Positions 8,204 through 17,814 of a DNA stretch of 64,000 nt are shown one piece after another (positions within the stretch are counted from its first letter, which is position 1; each line of letters starts with the position of its first letter). Origin of the DNA: Nakamurella lactea DSM 19367 (lineage in GTDB: Bacteria > Actinomycetota > Actinomycetes > Mycobacteriales > Nakamurellaceae). The notes below the pieces were generated by a model. That model saw only the letters and a list, made by a program, of their open reading frames with translations, was not told where the DNA came from and made no database searches. The position numbers were made by a program, and so were the translations under genes. The stretch is from contig NZ_AUFT01000011.1 in NCBI RefSeq assembly GCF_000426645.1, positions 62,001-126,000 of the forward strand, given 5' to 3'.

Positions 8204-11200
8204 TCAGGATGCGACCACCCTGAAGGTGATCTCCTGCGTGTTGCCTGCAACGTCGTACGCCACGAGGGTGTTTTCGCCGAGAACAGCGCCGAACACTCCG
8301 GGTTTGACGAAGTTGACGTCGGACCAGGCATTGTTGGTGAGATCCTTGACGACTCCGTTGATGGTGACCTTGTCGATCTGGCCGGCGTCGTACAGCTTGA
8401 AACTGACCTGCGAGTAGTTGCCGTCGGTACCAACGGTTTCGTTCGCTCCTGCCTTGACGGTGACGGTGGGTGCTGTCGTGTCGATGGAGAAGGTGTAGTC
8501 CCGGGTGATCGAGATGTTCCCGGCCGTGTCCTGTGCGTTGTAGCGCACCTGGTAGGTACCTTCGGGCAGCGTGACCGTTGCCTTGTGGCTGACTGCTGTA
8601 GCGCCGTTGCCGGCAGTCTGCGTTGACTTGACGAGCTTGCCGTCCTGGTAGATGTTCGCCACCACCCGCTGCAGACCGACATCATCAGTCGCATCCACCT
8701 GTACGTTCAAGGCTTGGAACGGCCCAGCAGTGGTCGGCGCGACCAATGTGGTCAGCGGTTTGACGGTATCGACCGGAGGCTCGGTGTCCTTGGCAGTGGA
8801 GAAGACAAACCTGCCGGAGCCCACGGTGTAGACCGCGTAACCATCCTGCTCGCGCAGGAAGGTGGCCCGCCTCGGCTGCTCCACGTGGTCGCCATTCGCC
8901 TTGGGAACCCACACTTCCGCAGTGGTGTTGGCCGGGACGGTCACCGTCATTACTGTGCTGTCAGCGTTGCGGACAACGCTGTTCGACGCCACACCTTGCG
9001 GTGTGGTGTAGGTGGCATTGACGCAGGGGATCGTGTCGATACCTTGGCCGGCTGCGGGGTGAATACGGAGCTTCTGATAGCCCGTGGAACCGGCCTGCTG
9101 ATCAATGCCTGCGAGGTCGTGCACCAGCCATGAGGCGACTTCACCGAGGAAGTGATGGTTCTGCGATCCGCCTCCGCTCAGGTTTTCGGCAAGGGTGGTC
9201 TGGCCTCTGTTCACCTGGAAGGCGTAGCTCGGCGCCTCCGGGTTGACGACCATCCGATAAAGAAGGTCATCACGTCCGCCGGCATGCAACGCCCGGAACA
9301 CCGCCCCACCGGCCACCGAACCGTGGCTGAGCCGATAGTCAAAAGCCTCCACTGCTCCCACCAGGGAGTTGAACACCGCGTCGCGGTATTCGTCGGGAAC
9401 CAATCCGGAGTCGAGCGCTACGGCATTCGATGCCTCTGTGTCATTGGCATACCAGACCCTGCCGGTGGCGGCGTCAACATGTAGATAGTCTTCGTTGTAC
9501 TCCTTCTTGAGGTCTGCAGTCAACGCGTTGTACTTCTTGGCGTCGGCGGTCTTTCCGAGTTTGTCGGCGATCTTTGCGAGCACTCGCGCGCCCTCGTAAT
9601 AGCCGATATCGATGATCGCCTCTGCCGGAGTGGTTGCTTGCGCCGCCGACCAGTCGCCCAATCCGTTGATCTCACCGCTTGGGTTGGTCTGCTTGCTCCT
9701 GCCGACGTATTCGAGCCATTTGACCATCGCGTCATAGTTGGCCTCCATTGCGGAGGTGTCACCGTACTTCTCATACAGCGCCCAGGGGATGCGGATTACT
9801 GCACCGCCCCAGTTGGGTTCGTCGAGGAACCACCGGCCGTTGTAGATCTGGTCGGGCACGGCGTGGTACTCCGGAGCGATGTTGGCGATCATGCCCTCGT
9901 ACTTGCCGGCGTACTTTCCGCCGTATCCCTCGCTGACCGGCGTCGGTCGTTGCGATGTGCGCATGTTCGCCACGAGCTGCCCTTGGTAGGCGCGCATGTC
10001 ATACATCGTCAGCTCGGCGTCGATGTTGTGCAGGTTGTCGCCGGTGTAGGGTCCCTTCTCCCGGTTCGGGCAGTCTGTGAGCACGGACTGCATGTTTCCT
10101 TGCAAAGCTCGCTTGGTGATGTCGTAGATGGAATTCAACATTCCGTCGCAAGTCTGGAAGGTCGAGGTTTCCTGGTTCGAGGCGTGGGTCACCAACAGCG
10201 TGATCATTTTAGGTGTCGGCTTGCTCGGCATGCCGCGGACCACCAGATACCGCTGCCCGTTGTAGGTGAACTGGGTGTGCCAGGTCTCCTTGCCCTTGCC
10301 GGCGAATGTGTAGTGATAGATGCCCGACGACCCGACAGTGTCATAGTTCGTCGGTGGAGTGGGCTGTTCCGATCCCAGCAGGGTGACCGTAGTTCCGGCC
10401 GGTGCCTTGCCGGTGACCTTCAGCAGGCCGACGAGGTTGCGACCGAAGTCCAACACATACGCGGGCCGTGGCGTGGTGGTGATCGCGGTCCCCTGGGGCA
10501 CCGCGGACTTCAGTGCCGGGCTGAGAGAGATGCCGGTTCCTGCGCCGCGGACCGTGTCGTCCTGGCTGTGGGCGGCTTTCAGCGCCGGCTTGATGGTGAC
10601 CGTCCCAGGGGAGTTGTTCGCGGTGCCTTCGCGAGTCACCCCCGTGACCGTCGCCGTCTCGGCGTTGCTTCCGGTGCCGACCACGACTTTCTGGCCGATG
10701 ACGAAGTTTGCGGTGCCTTCGCAGGCGGCGCCGGCATAGCAGTTGGCTCCGACGTTTGCCACGCTGATGCTGGTGTCCCGGACGTTGGTGGCCGCGGTCA
10801 GCGTGGTCGCTGTCTTGGCGGAGATTCCGACATCGGTCACCGTGTACTTCCGGCCGTTCAGGTCGATCGCGTCGCCGGTGTAGATCCCGGTGGCCGAGGC
10901 GATTTTCACGTTACGGTCCCCCGCTGCGGCAGCCGCGACGACTGTGGTGTTGGCAGCGTTCGGCTGCTGCTCGGTGATGGACACCGGCGCGGCCTCTTCA
11001 GCCACCGTCACCGGCGGCCGGGGATCAGCGACCAGAGGTGTCGTGTCCCGTGGGATGGTGTCGGCACTCAGTGCCGCGATGCGGGCACTGTGCCAGTTCT
11101 TGCCTGCCAGACTCTTCGCGGTGCCGGTCCAGCCGCTCTGCATGATCCGTGCGTCGTAGTCTTCACCGGCCCACCAGGACGAGAAGACCGTTGGCCCGGA

Positions 11201-12178
11201 CCTCGCCTTCCAGGTCCCGTCGGTGGCGATCGTTCGCACGCTCCCGTTGGCGAAGGTCACCTCCAGCTGCGCGCGCACCTTCGGGGTCCCCAACACCTCG
11301 TTGTTCTCGGGCTGGAACATGTACCGCCCGATCGACGTGGTGTCGGCTTGCTGCAACGCGCCGCTACCGACCTCCATGCCGAACACGTTCTTGCCGCGGG
11401 TCAACAGGTTTGTGACGTCGTAGGTGCGGTAGTTGACCTCTTCCCAGTAGGAGGTCTGGCCCGGTTCCAGGACCGCGTCACCGATCGGTGAACCGTTCAG
11501 GGTCGCCGCGTACTGGCCCAGACCCGTCGCGTACAGCCTTGCCGAGGCGATCGGTCGTTTGAGGTTGAACTGAGTCGCGAACACCGGAAGCGGGTTCGGC
11601 ACCCCATTCGTCTGATAGGTGTAGTCCGGGTCCTCGATCCACTCCCCGGACCAGTCGGACGCCTCAAGGAGTCCGACCGTGAACGTGGAAGTCGCGCTCC
11701 ACCGGGAGGATCGGCCGTTGGCGTCCCAGACGCGGACCCGCCAGTAGACGGAGTCGCGTGACCGGAGCTCCGGGCCGAAGATGACGCTCTGTTGGCTGGA
11801 CCTGACCTTTCCCGTGTCCCAAAGGAGCTTGCCGGCCTTGAGTCGCTTCGGCGAGGTCGCAGCTTCGACCTGGTACGCGGTTTGTCGATCCAGCGCACAC
11901 GTCCCAGTTGCGGTGTCCTCGAAGCACGGATTGCCCTTGACGTCAGCCGCTGTCATCCGCCAGGCGAGATCAGGCCTGGTGTCTCCGATACCCAGCTGAT
12001 CCCCAAGTAGGGCGTCGACGCTCAGGTCGACGGCTCTGACGCCCTGGCCGTCGGAGGCACTGGTGGCCTGCCTCGAAGTGCCGTGGGCACTCCCAGCATC
12101 GGCCGGAACGGACACCAACGAGATCACCAGCGTGAGGGCAGCAAGGACGCCACCCAGACGCGCACTTCGGGTTCGCAT
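8204..12178 (-). CDS. Secreted GH78 alpha-L-rhamnosidase
   Basis: A 1324-residue exported glycoside hydrolase. The start is taken at ATG 12178, which opens a signal peptide (hydrophobic VLAALTLVISLVSV, then VPADAGSA); longer frames upstream lack protein-like character. Early segments follow the bacterial rhamnosidase N-terminal domain (YQVEAATSPKRL, YWRVRVWDANGRSSRW), then a ~190-residue insert of VTDVGI and GTGISLSPALK repeats, the core motif YVLDFGRNLVG and the (alpha/alpha)6 domain with DCPNREKGPYTGD, where the general-acid Glu is present. Two immunoglobulin-like modules and a 90-residue module shared with the first rhamnosidase close it. It should release terminal L-rhamnose outside the cell from plant glycosides or polysaccharides. 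Confidence 0.88.
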   Translation of the reverse strand: MRTRSARLGGVLAALTLVISLVSVPADAGSAHGTSRQATSASDGQGVRAVDLSVDALLGDQLGIGDTRPDLAWRMTAADVKGNPCFEDTATGTCALDRQTAYQVEAATSPKRLKAGKLLWDTGKVRSSQQSVIFGPELRSRDSVYWRVRVWDANGRSSRWSATSTFTVGLLEASDWSGEWIEDPDYTYQTNGVPNPLPVFATQFNLKRPIASARLYATGLGQYAATLNGSPIGDAVLEPGQTSYWEEVNYRTYDVTNLLTRGKNVFGMEVGSGALQQADTTSIGRYMFQPENNEVLGTPKVRAQLEVTFANGSVRTIATDGTWKARSGPTVFSSWWAGEDYDARIMQSGWTGTAKSLAGKNWHSARIAALSADTIPRDTTPLVADPRPPVTVAEEAAPVSITEQQPNAANTTVVAAAAAGDRNVKIASATGIYTGDAIDLNGRKYTVTDVGISAKTATTLTAATNVRDTSISVANVGANCYAGAACEGTANFVIGQKVVVGTGSNAETATVTGVTREGTANNSPGTVTIKPALKAAHSQDDTVRGAGTGISLSPALKSAVPQGTAITTTPRPAYVLDFGRNLVGLLKVTGKAPAGTTVTLLGSEQPTPPTNYDTVGSSGIYHYTFAGKGKETWHTQFTYNGQRYLVVRGMPSKPTPKMITLLVTHASNQETSTFQTCDGMLNSIYDITKRALQGNMQSVLTDCPNREKGPYTGDNLHNIDAELTMYDMRAYQGQLVANMRTSQRPTPVSEGYGGKYAGKYEGMIANIAPEYHAVPDQIYNGRWFLDEPNWGGAVIRIPWALYEKYGDTSAMEANYDAMVKWLEYVGRSKQTNPSGEINGLGDWSAAQATTPAEAIIDIGYYEGARVLAKIADKLGKTADAKKYNALTADLKKEYNEDYLHVDAATGRVWYANDTEASNAVALDSGLVPDEYRDAVFNSLVGAVEAFDYRLSHGSVAGGAVFRALHAGGRDDLLYRMVVNPEAPSYAFQVNRGQTTLAENLSGGGSQNHHFLGEVASWLVHDLAGIDQQAGSTGYQKLRIHPAAGQGIDTIPCVNATYTTPQGVASNSVVRNADSTVMTVTVPANTTAEVWVPKANGDHVEQPRRATFLREQDGYAVYTVGSGRFVFSTAKDTEPPVDTVKPLTTLVAPTTAGPFQALNVQVDATDDVGLQRVVANIYQDGKLVKSTQTAGNGATAVSHKATVTLPEGTYQVRYNAQDTAGNISITRDYTFSIDTTAPTVTVKAGANETVGTDGNYSQVSFKLYDAGQIDKVTINGVVKDLTNNAWSDVNFVKPGVFGAVLGENTLVAYDVAGNTQEITFRVVAS

Positions 12179-12911
12179 CAGGCGCCACCCGACACAAGAA
12201 TCAGGTTCCCGACCGCAGACCACAGACTGGTCCCTTGAACTGAAGTTCGGTTCATCATTCGCACTCCTTGTGCATGACGCAGATTTATCATGAAGCTTGA
12301 CGCGGACAACGCAGCTGGACATTGACACATGCGTTCGTGGTTGGCAATAGCCTGCTGGCCTTCGAAGGCGGGTCGGTTGCGCGGCGAAAGCGAGGACTGA
12401 CTTTCGTGTTCGAGAGTGTTCGCGATCGGCCACCAGTGGTGAATGCGGCAGCAGGCAGGCGGCAGAGACATTTCGCGAATGGACGTCGGTGACGGCGAGT
12501 CCGGCATGGATTGGGTGGCGGGGTCAACTGAGCTGCGGAAACCCAGTGTGCGAACGAATGCGGACAACGTCTGGGAGTAATTCAATCCGTTCCCTGGCTA
12601 CCTGTGACGAATTCCCCTACCTCCACATATTTGAGGTTTCTCAGGCTCGGCTGCAATTCATCTGGGCAGGCCGGTTATCGGCGTACCATGTGAGCCCACG
12701 ACAGTTTCGGTTAGCCGATTCGACCGGAGCCTCGACGAGGCGTGCGTGTTCGGTGCGGAGTTGCGGCAGACGAGTCATTCTGCGACCTCGGAATACGTCC
12801 TTGGAACTACGAGGAGAACGCCGGCTCGACTCTGAACCGGCTTCCACTTCACCACCGTCCGGGCGCTGCCGCAAGAGCAGATCCACTCCCGGTCCCCCGG
12901 TAGATTTGCCG
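12179..12911. other. Gene-free stretch of 730 bp upstream of the rhamnosidase
   Basis: No open frame here shows codon bias or a recognisable domain, on either strand. Part of it (about 12250-12700) is poorer in G+C than the neighbouring genes, like the stretch around the broken DeoR gene, which fits recently acquired or decayed DNA. The side next to 12178 must hold the rhamnosidase promoter and leader, but no clear promoter pair was recognised. Confidence 0.5.
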
Positions 12912-13397
12912 TCAGCCCACGGCAGGCTTCTGCTCGGCACCCTCCTCGCCATCGCTGCTCCGCCGGGAGAAGAACGAGACCTGGCCATTGGCCTCCAGCA
13001 CTGCCAACCGGATGTCCCTGACCGTCTCGAACCCCTGCTGGCGGGCCGCCGCCTTGAGGTCGTCGATGGACATCTTCTCCCGGCGCATCACGCCCTTCAG
13101 CGGTTCGCCGTCCTGCACGATCACCACCGGTACCCCATGGGTGAAACTCCGAATGCTCGGCCACTTGGTGTTCGCCCAGGACAGCCCCATGGTCAGGACG
13201 GCGAAGACGGAAATCGCGAGCACCCCGGCCGTCACCGAGTAGTCCTGCTGGGTGACGGCCTGCTGCACCATGTCGCCCATCGTGATGAACAAGATCAGCT
13301 GGAAGGTGCTTAACTCGCCGATGGTGCTCCGGCCGACCAGTCGGGTGATCATCCACAGGAACAGGTAGATCACTGCGGCGCGAACGACGATTTCCAT
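12912..13397 (-). CDS. DUF421 (YetF-like) membrane protein
   Basis: 161 residues. Two or three membrane helices occupy the N-terminus (VIYLFLWMITRLVG, FQLILFITMGDMV, VLAISVFAVLTMGL), followed by the typical soluble DUF421 domain with VPVVIVQDGEP, MRREKMSIDDL and ARQQGF. YetF-type proteins are found in the membrane of many bacteria and sporulating relatives; the molecular function is not established. It is the last gene of a seven-gene operon running from 19605; the gap to the preceding gene is only 14 bp. Confidence 0.85.
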   Translation of the reverse strand: MEIVVRAAVIYLFLWMITRLVGRSTIGELSTFQLILFITMGDMVQQAVTQQDYSVTAGVLAISVFAVLTMGLSWANTKWPSIRSFTHGVPVVIVQDGEPLKGVMRREKMSIDDLKAAARQQGFETVRDIRLAVLEANGQVSFFSRRSSDGEEGAEQKPAVG

Positions 13398-13411
13398 GAC
13401 GTGTCCTTCGG

Positions 13412-13930
13412 TCAGGGGAACAGGAAGGTGGCGAACTCCACCGTGACCAGCCGGCCGGTCCCGCGCATCACCGAAACCCGCCCGGTGGAACCGATCTGAC
13501 TGGATGGCTGGATGTAAGCGTCGTAGTCCACGATGAGCGGGCCGCCGCCGGGCGGCGCGTCGAAGGTCAGCAGTACGTCATCGCCCTGGGATGTGCTCGC
13601 CGACGGCTCGGGATGAAATCCCTGCGTCTCGAAGATGGTGAAGTACCCGCGGTTGACGGCGAGGGTGATCTCCTTGCCGAATGGGTGCTCGGAGGCCACC
13701 TCGATCCGCAGCGGCACGTCCAGGCCGGCTCGGGCCACCCCCGCGTACTCCACGCTCAGGGTGTAGCCGCCGGCGGTCGCCTCGACTCGTTTGCTGTGCA
13801 CCCCGAGCAGTCCGGTGGCGGCCGTCAGAATCGCCACCACCATCAGCGAGATCACCACCCGCCGGGCCCACACGGCGAACATCGGCCGGCGGCTGCCGAT
13901 GTCCGACAGGGTGGAAAGGTCAGCCGACAC
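13412..13930 (-). CDS. Hypothetical single-pass membrane protein
   Basis: 172 residues with a cytoplasmic N-terminus, one membrane helix (VVISLMVVAILTAATGLLGV, about residues 26-45) and an extracytoplasmic beta-rich domain (LSVEYAGVARAGLDVPLRI, EITLAVNRGYF). I do not recognise a named family. Its start overlaps the end of the enolase-superfamily gene by 11 bp and it precedes DUF421 by 14 bp, so it is a true operon member; it may work with the DUF421 protein in the membrane. Confidence 0.75.
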   Translation of the reverse strand: MSADLSTLSDIGSRRPMFAVWARRVVISLMVVAILTAATGLLGVHSKRVEATAGGYTLSVEYAGVARAGLDVPLRIEVASEHPFGKEITLAVNRGYFTIFETQGFHPEPSASTSQGDDVLLTFDAPPGGGPLIVDYDAYIQPSSQIGSTGRVSVMRGTGRLVTVEFATFLFP

Positions 13931-15002
13931 GGTACTCAGCTGCCCTACCGCTTACCGACATGCCGTGCCCGGGTCGCTCGAATGGAGTCAGAGTCCCCGC
14001 GAGCACCCGGGGCACCCCGTCGAACAGGATCGGTTCCAGCCGGGCGTGGTCGGCGAACCACTCCAGGTGGCGGAGGTGCTCAACGGTCCCGGCCAGCGCG
14101 GCGTGCAGCGCCGGCGCGCAGTGCGCCGACACCGGCACTTGTGCAGCAGCCGCGACTCGGGCGCAGGCCAGCCAGCCGGTGTAGCCGCCACATCGGGTGG
14201 CGTCCAGCTGAAGACAGTCGACCACCAGGCACAGTGCGGCCGCCTGCTGCGGTTCGGACAGGTATTCGCCGGCGGCCACGTCGCACCGCAGCGCCGCCCG
14301 CACCAGCCCCAGCCCGGTCGGGTCGTCGCTGCTCACCGGCTCCTCGAACCAGACGACACCGGCCCGATCCAGTTGCTCGCCGATCCGTCTCGCCTGGCCG
14401 GCGCCGTAGCCGCCGTTCGCGTCCACCATCAGCTGGACGCCGGGGCCGGCCAACTCGGCGAACCGGGCGACCCGGGCCAGGTCGCGATCCTCGGCGGTGC
14501 CCCAGCTCTCACCGATCTTGATCTTCATCGCGGTGCAGCCAGCCGTCGACCAGGCTTCCACCTGTACGGCCAGCTGCCGATCGTCGAAGGTGGTGAAGCC
14601 GCCGGATCCGTAGACCCGCACCGATCCGCCGCCGCCCAGCAGGGCATTGACCGGGACGCCCAGGGTCCGGCCGAGCAGGTCCCACAGGGCGATGTCGACG
14701 GCGCTGATCGCCTGCATCACCAGGCCTTTGGTGCCCAGGTTCCGGCAGGCGCGCCGCATCCGTGCGTAGCAGCCGGCGATGTCGCCCAGGTCGTGGTCGA
14801 TCAGAACCGGCGCCAGGTGTTCGGTGATGATCACCGCAGCCGCGGGCGAGCTGTAGGTCCAGCCGAGCCCGGTCCGGCCCCCGGCCTCGAGGAGGCAGGT
14901 GACGACGGTGGTCGCGTCCCACGTGAGGGTGCCGTCGCCCTCCGGGGTCGGCGTCGGAACCCGGTATACGGTCGGCGTCACCGTCGCGACTGTCTGCGTC
15001 AT
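13920..15002 (-). CDS. Enolase-superfamily enzyme, mandelate-racemase type
   Basis: 360 residues, the usual length. The N-terminal capping domain is followed by a barrel bearing the expected catalytic set: KIKIG (Lys160, Lys162), the metal ligands Asp194 in VDANGGY, Glu220 or 221 in WFEEP and Glu246 in AGE, then Asp267 and His294 (SAHCAP) as the Asp-His dyad. This arrangement abstracts a proton alpha to a carboxylate, so a sugar-acid dehydratase or racemase role fits. It overlaps the GMC oxidoreductase gene by 4 bp (ATGA), which suggests it acts on the acid produced by that enzyme. The exact substrate is not predictable here. Confidence 0.85.
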   Translation of the reverse strand: MTQTVATVTPTVYRVPTPTPEGDGTLTWDATTVVTCLLEAGGRTGLGWTYSSPAAAVIITEHLAPVLIDHDLGDIAGCYARMRRACRNLGTKGLVMQAISAVDIALWDLLGRTLGVPVNALLGGGGSVRVYGSGGFTTFDDRQLAVQVEAWSTAGCTAMKIKIGESWGTAEDRDLARVARFAELAGPGVQLMVDANGGYGAGQARRIGEQLDRAGVVWFEEPVSSDDPTGLGLVRAALRCDVAAGEYLSEPQQAAALCLVVDCLQLDATRCGGYTGWLACARVAAAAQVPVSAHCAPALHAALAGTVEHLRHLEWFADHARLEPILFDGVPRVLAGTLTPFERPGHGMSVSGRAAEYRVG

Positions 15003-16660
15003 AGGGTTCCCGTACCGGAGGTTGTCCGGCCGATCGCGACCATCCGATCGGCTGCCCTGGCGGCCAGCGCCATGATGGTCAGGGCCGGATTCGCCGAACC
15101 CTGGGTGGGCAGCACGCTGCCGTCGACGATGAACAGGTTGGGCACGCCGAAGACCCGGTGATCGGCGTCGACCACCCCGTCCGCGGCGGTCGCCGCCATC
15201 CTGGCGCCACCGACCAGGTGGGCGTATCGGTCGATGGTCATCACCTCGGAGGCGCCGGCCGCCCGCAGGATCGTCTCCATGGATTCGGTGGCGGCCCGCA
15301 TCAGGGCGTGATCGTTGGCGCCCATGCTGTAGGCGAAGTGGGCCACCGGCAGCCCGTGCCGATCGGTTTCGTCGGCGAGAATGACCCGGTTGCCGGCCAA
15401 CGGCAGGAACTCACACAGCGCCCCGAGGGTTGCCCAGTGCACGTAGTCGCGCATGTATTCGCGCAGCACCTCGCCCCAGTGTCCTTGCGCGGTCACGTGT
15501 TCTGCCCAGGTGATCGGCAACGGGCTGACGGTCTGGATCGACCAGCCGCGACGGTACGGCTTACTCGGGTCGGTTTCGTAGAACTGCTCGGTGCTCACCT
15601 CCGGTGGCGGCGACTTGTACATCCTGATCTCGGCCTCGAACCGGCCGGCGGTCTGCGGGGCGCCTTGCACCATCAGGTAGCGGCCCAGCTGATCGTGGCG
15701 ATTTCCCAGTCCATCAGGGAACGCGCGGGACGTGGACAGCATCAGCAGCCTCGGGGTCTCGATGCTGTAGCCCGCGACGACGACCGCCGCGGCCCGCTGT
15801 CGCCGGAGGACGCCGCCGCGGTGGTACTCGACGCCGGTCACCCGGCCGCTGCCCTCGTCCAGCAGCACTCTCGAAACGTGCGAGTCCGGCCGGATCTCGG
15901 CGCCGTGCGCCAGCGCGTCCGGGACATGGGTGATCAACGGGCTGGCCTTGGCATTGACCTTGCACCCCTGTAAGCAGAAGCCGCGGTAGATGCAGTGCGA
16001 GCGGTTGCCGAAGCGCCCGTTGGTGATCGCCACCGGGCCGACCCTGGCTTCGATGCCGGCCGCCTTCGCGCCGCGCAGGAAGATCTCGCCGTTGCCGCCG
16101 ACCGGGTGCGGCGAATGCGGGTATCGATGCGGATCCCCCCATGGCCACCGCTGGCCCGCCACCGGCAGTTCGTGTTCGATGTGTTCGTAATAGGGCTTGA
16201 GCTCCGGGTAACCGATCGGCCAGTCGGCGCCCACCTTGTCGCGACTGCGGGTGGCGAAATCGGAGGGATGGAGTCTCGGGACGTACCCGGCGAAATGCAC
16301 CATCGACCCGCCAACACCCCGACCGGAGTTGTTGGAGCCCAACGGAACCGGATCGGTGCCGCCGATCTGTCTGGGTTCGGTCCAGTAGAGGGTATGGGCG
16401 CCACGCTCGTCGCTGACCCAGTCGCTGTCCGGGTCCCAGAACGGGCCGGCGTCCAGGCACACCACCCGCCAGCCCCGGCGGGCAAGGCGCTGGGTGAGGA
16501 CGCTGCCCCCGGCCCCGGCCCCGACCACCACCAGGTCGACCTCCTCGGCGTCGTCGAAGGTGCGCATGTCGGCCCGGAGGCGATGGTTGACCCGGGACCC
16601 GTCCGAAGGCAGCAGCCAAGCGGATTCGTTGCGGGTGCGGACGTTTCCCGATCCGCTCAC
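14999..16660 (-). CDS. GMC-family FAD oxidoreductase (sugar/alcohol dehydrogenase)
   Basis: 553 residues. The FAD-binding motif VVGAGAGGSVL lies at about 45-55, the substrate-side GMC signature around NNSGRGVGGSMVHFAGYVP, and the C-terminal FAD loop around SANPALTIMALAARAA. A Cys-containing segment CIYRGFCLQGCKVNAK resembles the gluconate 2-dehydrogenase-type flavoproteins. It overlaps the genes on both sides by 4 bp; the upstream one encodes the small subunit of the same kind of enzyme. Together they probably form a membrane-linked flavoprotein dehydrogenase oxidising a sugar or sugar acid and feeding electrons to the respiratory chain. Confidence 0.88.
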   Translation of the reverse strand: MSGSGNVRTRNESAWLLPSDGSRVNHRLRADMRTFDDAEEVDLVVVGAGAGGSVLTQRLARRGWRVVCLDAGPFWDPDSDWVSDERGAHTLYWTEPRQIGGTDPVPLGSNNSGRGVGGSMVHFAGYVPRLHPSDFATRSRDKVGADWPIGYPELKPYYEHIEHELPVAGQRWPWGDPHRYPHSPHPVGGNGEIFLRGAKAAGIEARVGPVAITNGRFGNRSHCIYRGFCLQGCKVNAKASPLITHVPDALAHGAEIRPDSHVSRVLLDEGSGRVTGVEYHRGGVLRRQRAAAVVVAGYSIETPRLLMLSTSRAFPDGLGNRHDQLGRYLMVQGAPQTAGRFEAEIRMYKSPPPEVSTEQFYETDPSKPYRRGWSIQTVSPLPITWAEHVTAQGHWGEVLREYMRDYVHWATLGALCEFLPLAGNRVILADETDRHGLPVAHFAYSMGANDHALMRAATESMETILRAAGASEVMTIDRYAHLVGGARMAATAADGVVDADHRVFGVPNLFIVDGSVLPTQGSANPALTIMALAARAADRMVAIGRTTSGTGTL

Positions 16661-17352
16661 GGCTGATCCTCGAGATGCCGGTGACGCGCCCGTTCGACCC
16701 GATCGGCGAACGGGCCGGGATCGACATCGTCATGGTCGGCCACCTCGAACCGTTCCAGGGCGTCCACCCCCGGGTTCAGATAGCCCCGCGGATAGGCCGG
16801 GCCGGAGAACCCGATCTCGTTCCACGCCCACGGATGCGAATAGAACGCGGTGCAGGCGTAACGGGTCCACAGGCTCCACACCCGCTCAGCCGGCAGGCCG
16901 TGCCAGCACTCCGACGCCGCGGCAAGGTCCTGCACCTGCTGGATCAGCACCGTTTGCCGTCTGACCTGCGTCTCCGCGAAGCCGGTGCCGTACCGGCTGC
17001 TCGCGTCGGATTCCAGGTACCGCAGGGTGTCCCGCCACGCCTGGCCGTCTTCGGGAAGATCGTCGTAGTGCCAACCGTCGGTCTCGCCGGCGGCCAGCCG
17101 GGCGTCGATCAGCGCGAGCACCGGGATACGCGGCTCGCCGTCCTGGGCGAGCAACCGATCCAACAGCGCCCCGGCGATGCCGGCCTCGGTCTCGGTGAAG
17201 AAGACGGTGGCAGCGGCCGGTCCCAACCGGGCGAGCACCGTTCCGGCGGTCAGCGCATCCCAGTCGTCGGCCCGCTCGACCACATCGAACCCAGGGAACC
17301 GGCCGCGATGCTGCGGGGTGATCGCGCGCTGCGCCGGGCTGCGATAGATCAT
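16657..17352 (-). CDS. Gluconate 2-dehydrogenase subunit 3-like protein
   Basis: 231 residues. The sequence follows the pattern of the small (gamma) subunit of gluconate 2-dehydrogenase complexes: a helical protein with DALIDARLAAGETDGWHY-like central part and a C-terminal TAFYSHPWAWNEIGFSGPAY stretch seen in large actinobacterial members. The start at ATG 17352 overlaps the upstream stop by 4 bp. No Tat signal is obvious at the N-terminus. It is coupled to the GMC oxidoreductase gene and is best read as its partner subunit. Confidence 0.75.
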   Translation of the reverse strand: MIYRSPAQRAITPQHRGRFPGFDVVERADDWDALTAGTVLARLGPAAATVFFTETEAGIAGALLDRLLAQDGEPRIPVLALIDARLAAGETDGWHYDDLPEDGQAWRDTLRYLESDASSRYGTGFAETQVRRQTVLIQQVQDLAAASECWHGLPAERVWSLWTRYACTAFYSHPWAWNEIGFSGPAYPRGYLNPGVDALERFEVADHDDVDPGPFADRVERARHRHLEDQP

Positions 17353-17813
17353 CGCCCGCGCCGGCCTTCCCTGCGCAGGATCGACGCCACGATTCCCATC
17401 CCGCCGACCAGGGCAGCCAACAGCGGGGCGAACATCGGCGGACCGGATTCCATGTTGTAGCGGGTCCAGCCGCCGGGACGTTGGGCGGTGCCCCGCCAAT
17501 GCAGATAGGTGCCCTGGACCCCGTTGCAGACGATCGCCGCGCCGGCCAGCGGCAGCACCGTGCGTGCGGCTCGCTCGGAGAAGACGGCGGCGATCCCGGC
17601 CGGCACGGCCGTCGGGATCACCACCACCGGCCACCACATCATCCGGTTGCCGAAGCTGGCACCGTCGTGCGAGAGGTACACCTCCGCGGTGGTGATCGCC
17701 GCACCGGCCGCAGTGAGCGCCGCCAGGCTCCGCTCGAACCGCCCCGTTCGAACATCGGTGAGCACCGTCGCCAGCGCCCCGGACACCTCCGGCTCGCCCC
17801 GTCTGCCCAGCAT
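17349..17813 (-). CDS. Small membrane protein of the oxidoreductase operon
   Basis: 154 residues counted from ATG 17813, which follows the stop of the TPP enzyme by one base. Four or so hydrophobic segments are seen (LAALTAAGAAITTAEVYL, WWPVVVIPTAVPAGIAAVF, VLPLAGAAIVCNGVQGTYL and FAPLLAALVGGMGIVASIL). No named family is recognised; it might anchor the flavoprotein dehydrogenase or accept its electrons, which is inference from position only. Confidence 0.75.
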   Translation of the reverse strand: MLGRRGEPEVSGALATVLTDVRTGRFERSLAALTAAGAAITTAEVYLSHDGASFGNRMMWWPVVVIPTAVPAGIAAVFSERAARTVLPLAGAAIVCNGVQGTYLHWRGTAQRPGGWTRYNMESGPPMFAPLLAALVGGMGIVASILRREGRRGR

Positions 17814-17814
17814 G

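Noticed and set aside
9638-11491. 617-codon plus-strand open frame
   Set aside because: It is antisense to the second rhamnosidase, Arg/Gly-rich and domain-free; a shadow of GC-rich coding DNA.
12178-12585. 135-codon minus-strand frame before the rhamnosidase, which could extend its N-terminus
   Set aside because: The sequence is not protein-like, and a proper signal peptide begins at ATG 12178.
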